Source: Acidobacteriota bacterium (GTDB taxonomy: Bacteria > Acidobacteriota > Holophagae > Acanthopleuribacterales > Acanthopleuribacteraceae). From it: a stretch of 64,000 bases of DNA. Made by a program: the position numbers and the translations under genes. The DNA is taken from assembly GCA_030066195.1 (NCBI GenBank), contig JASJCB010000001.1:1-64000 (forward strand). The letters run 5' to 3'. The notes below the pieces were generated by a model. It did no database searches. It was not told the DNA's origin and saw nothing but the letters and a program-made list of their open reading frames with translations. This document shows positions 63,088 through 64,000 of this stretch, piece by piece. Each line of letters begins with the position of its first letter. Position 1 is the stretch's first letter.

Positions 63088-63111
63088 AGCCGGCCTCCAG
63101 GTAAACCGCTA

Positions 63112-63714
63112 TTACTTCCGTTTCTTTTTGGCTTTGCGCTTTTCATTGATCTGTGCTCGAAGCTCCGCTTGGGTGGGTTCTTTATAGGTGTAGACCGAGA
63201 TGATAAACCGACCGTCGATACTGTATCCGGGGAAGTCCTTCTCCTCTTGAATGAGGATGGACTTGATGTTGACGATGCGCTGGTAATTGGTCAGCTGAGC
63301 AAAAAAGCGACCATAGTCGTGATAGTTGCCCCGTGTTTCAAAGAAGAAGGGGATCTCGACGATGACATCATCCCTGCGAGGATCGTTTTTGTTGAGAGCC
63401 AGGATTTCGATACCGTTTTCATTGGCCATGCGCTTGATATCTGAAAGAAACCTGGGCTCGTCGACATTCATGGGCAGCACCATCTTCAAACGATCGAGCT
63501 GATCCTTGAGATTGGCCATCTCTTCCTGTAACACGGCGGCGGTTTGCTCGATGGCCCGGGCCACATTGATCTTCTGGTTAAGATCCGCATTACTCACGCC
63601 AAGCGATTTGATCTGCTGCCGGTCTCCCTTCAAGATCACGAACTGGGCCATGACCAGGGCAAGCACGATAATGCCGAAGCCGGCCAGCAACTGCTGTATC
63701 TTCGTAAGCTTCAT
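63112..63714 (-). CDS. pilO: Type IV pilus inner-membrane protein PilO
   Basis: 200 residues. A cytoplasmic N-terminus of about 6 residues, a membrane helix (LLAGFGIIVLALVMAQFVIL), a periplasmic coiled coil (about 40-75), and a ferredoxin-like domain with FLSDIKRMANENGIEIL and YHDYGRFFAQLTNYQRIVN follow the PilO plan. It dimerises with PilN. Its ATG overlaps the pilN stop (ATGA). Confidence 0.9.
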   Translation of the reverse strand: MKLTKIQQLLAGFGIIVLALVMAQFVILKGDRQQIKSLGVSNADLNQKINVARAIEQTAAVLQEEMANLKDQLDRLKMVLPMNVDEPRFLSDIKRMANENGIEILALNKNDPRRDDVIVEIPFFFETRGNYHDYGRFFAQLTNYQRIVNIKSILIQEEKDFPGYSIDGRFIISVYTYKEPTQAELRAQINEKRKAKKKRK

Positions 63715-64000
63715 CAGCCGCCCCCGCCCGGTTTCTTGGCAGGCGCCGGTTTGCGCTTCTTCTTCAAGCTGAAATAAAGATCGAACTTGACTACCTGGAC
63801 ATCGTCGACGGACTGTTGTTCCCAGTTGTTCAACTCAACCTTGTTGTAACGGGAACTCATGTCAGCCAATTTATTGGTAAAGCCGGTGACGGCCTCGGAA
63901 GAACTGGCATACCCTTCGATCTTGAATTCAAGCGGGGAGCCCAGGTTATCGCCGGGCATTTTTCTGGTCTTTCGCTTGGTTTTGGTGGGTTTGATCAGCG
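63714..64000 (-). CDS. pilN: Type IV pilus inner-membrane protein PilN, C-terminal part
   Basis: The frame continues to the window edge, so only the last 95 or so residues are seen. They include FKIEGYASSSEAVTGFTNKL, NKVELNNWEQQ and VVKFDLYFSLKKKRKPAPAK, the conserved ending of PilN's periplasmic ferredoxin-like domain plus a basic tail. Identity rests on this and on position: immediately upstream of pilO with a 1-bp ATGA overlap. The membrane helix would lie outside the window. Confidence 0.82.
   Translation of the reverse strand, partial: LIKPTKTKRKTRKMPGDNLGSPLEFKIEGYASSSEAVTGFTNKLADMSSRYNKVELNNWEQQSVDDVQVVKFDLYFSLKKKRKPAPAKKPGGGG

Noticed and set aside
49..64000. rRNA or tRNA genes anywhere in the window
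   Set aside because: No rRNA-like or cloverleaf-like sequence was noticed, though tRNAs are easy to miss by eye.

Overview
The window looks like a chromosome segment of a moderately GC-rich Gram-negative bacterium. It has a PilQ secretin, several lipoproteins and a complete type IV pilus set. The style of the proteins (TPR-linked Ser/Thr kinase, FG-GAP/ASPIC-UnbV protein, six-bladed propeller lipoproteins, PilSR-controlled pili) suggests Acidobacteriota, perhaps the Holophagae/Acanthopleuribacter side. That assignment is inference from protein style; no search was run.

Layout. 1-4.0 kb: two tandem PD-(D/E)XK (Rpn-type) genes, a two-domain VOC/glyoxalase protein and two intergenic tandem-repeat arrays. 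4.0-16.7 kb: a housekeeping block, yraN, mfd, then rimP-nusA-infB-rbfA-truB, a methyltransferase and rsmB; rimP is preceded by a promoter and an attenuator-like hairpin. 16.8-18.6 kb: a locus of three tiny secreted two-cysteine peptides around a secreted protein of unknown function. 18.6-22.3 kb (minus): an UnbV-like FG-GAP protein split by one in-frame UGA, followed by an UnbL/DUF1702-like gene. 22.9-28.6 kb: a coiled-coil/SPOR-like membrane protein, a small protein and a 1487-residue multi-pass protein. 28.7-37 kb: accessory genes, including propeller lipoproteins, an RHH-type protein pair, a TTG-started membrane protein coupled to a 46-residue secreted peptide and a secreted propeller-like protein. 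37.7-42.3 kb (minus): a TPR kinase, xth, a PduO-type adenosyltransferase and maiA. 42.5-45 kb: a large degenerate repeat array directly upstream of an AAA-ATPase-like/PDDEXK gene. 45-64 kb (minus): one long type IV pilus cluster, transcribed pilN-O-P-Q, lipoprotein, TPR protein, roadblock-like protein, accB, accC, aroK, pilB, pilT, pilC, pilS, pilR.

The most unusual features are four intergenic arrays that share a period of 42 bp. They fall into three sequence families that do not look related to one another, and two of the arrays lie beside PD-(D/E)XK nuclease genes. The other two are the secreted two-Cys mini-protein family (a predicted disulfide-stapled helical hairpin), and the in-frame UGA of the UnbV-like gene, which is followed at a suitable distance by a GGUC-loop hairpin resembling a bacterial SECIS.

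All coordinates and motifs were read by eye. Family names come from recognised motifs, not from database searches.
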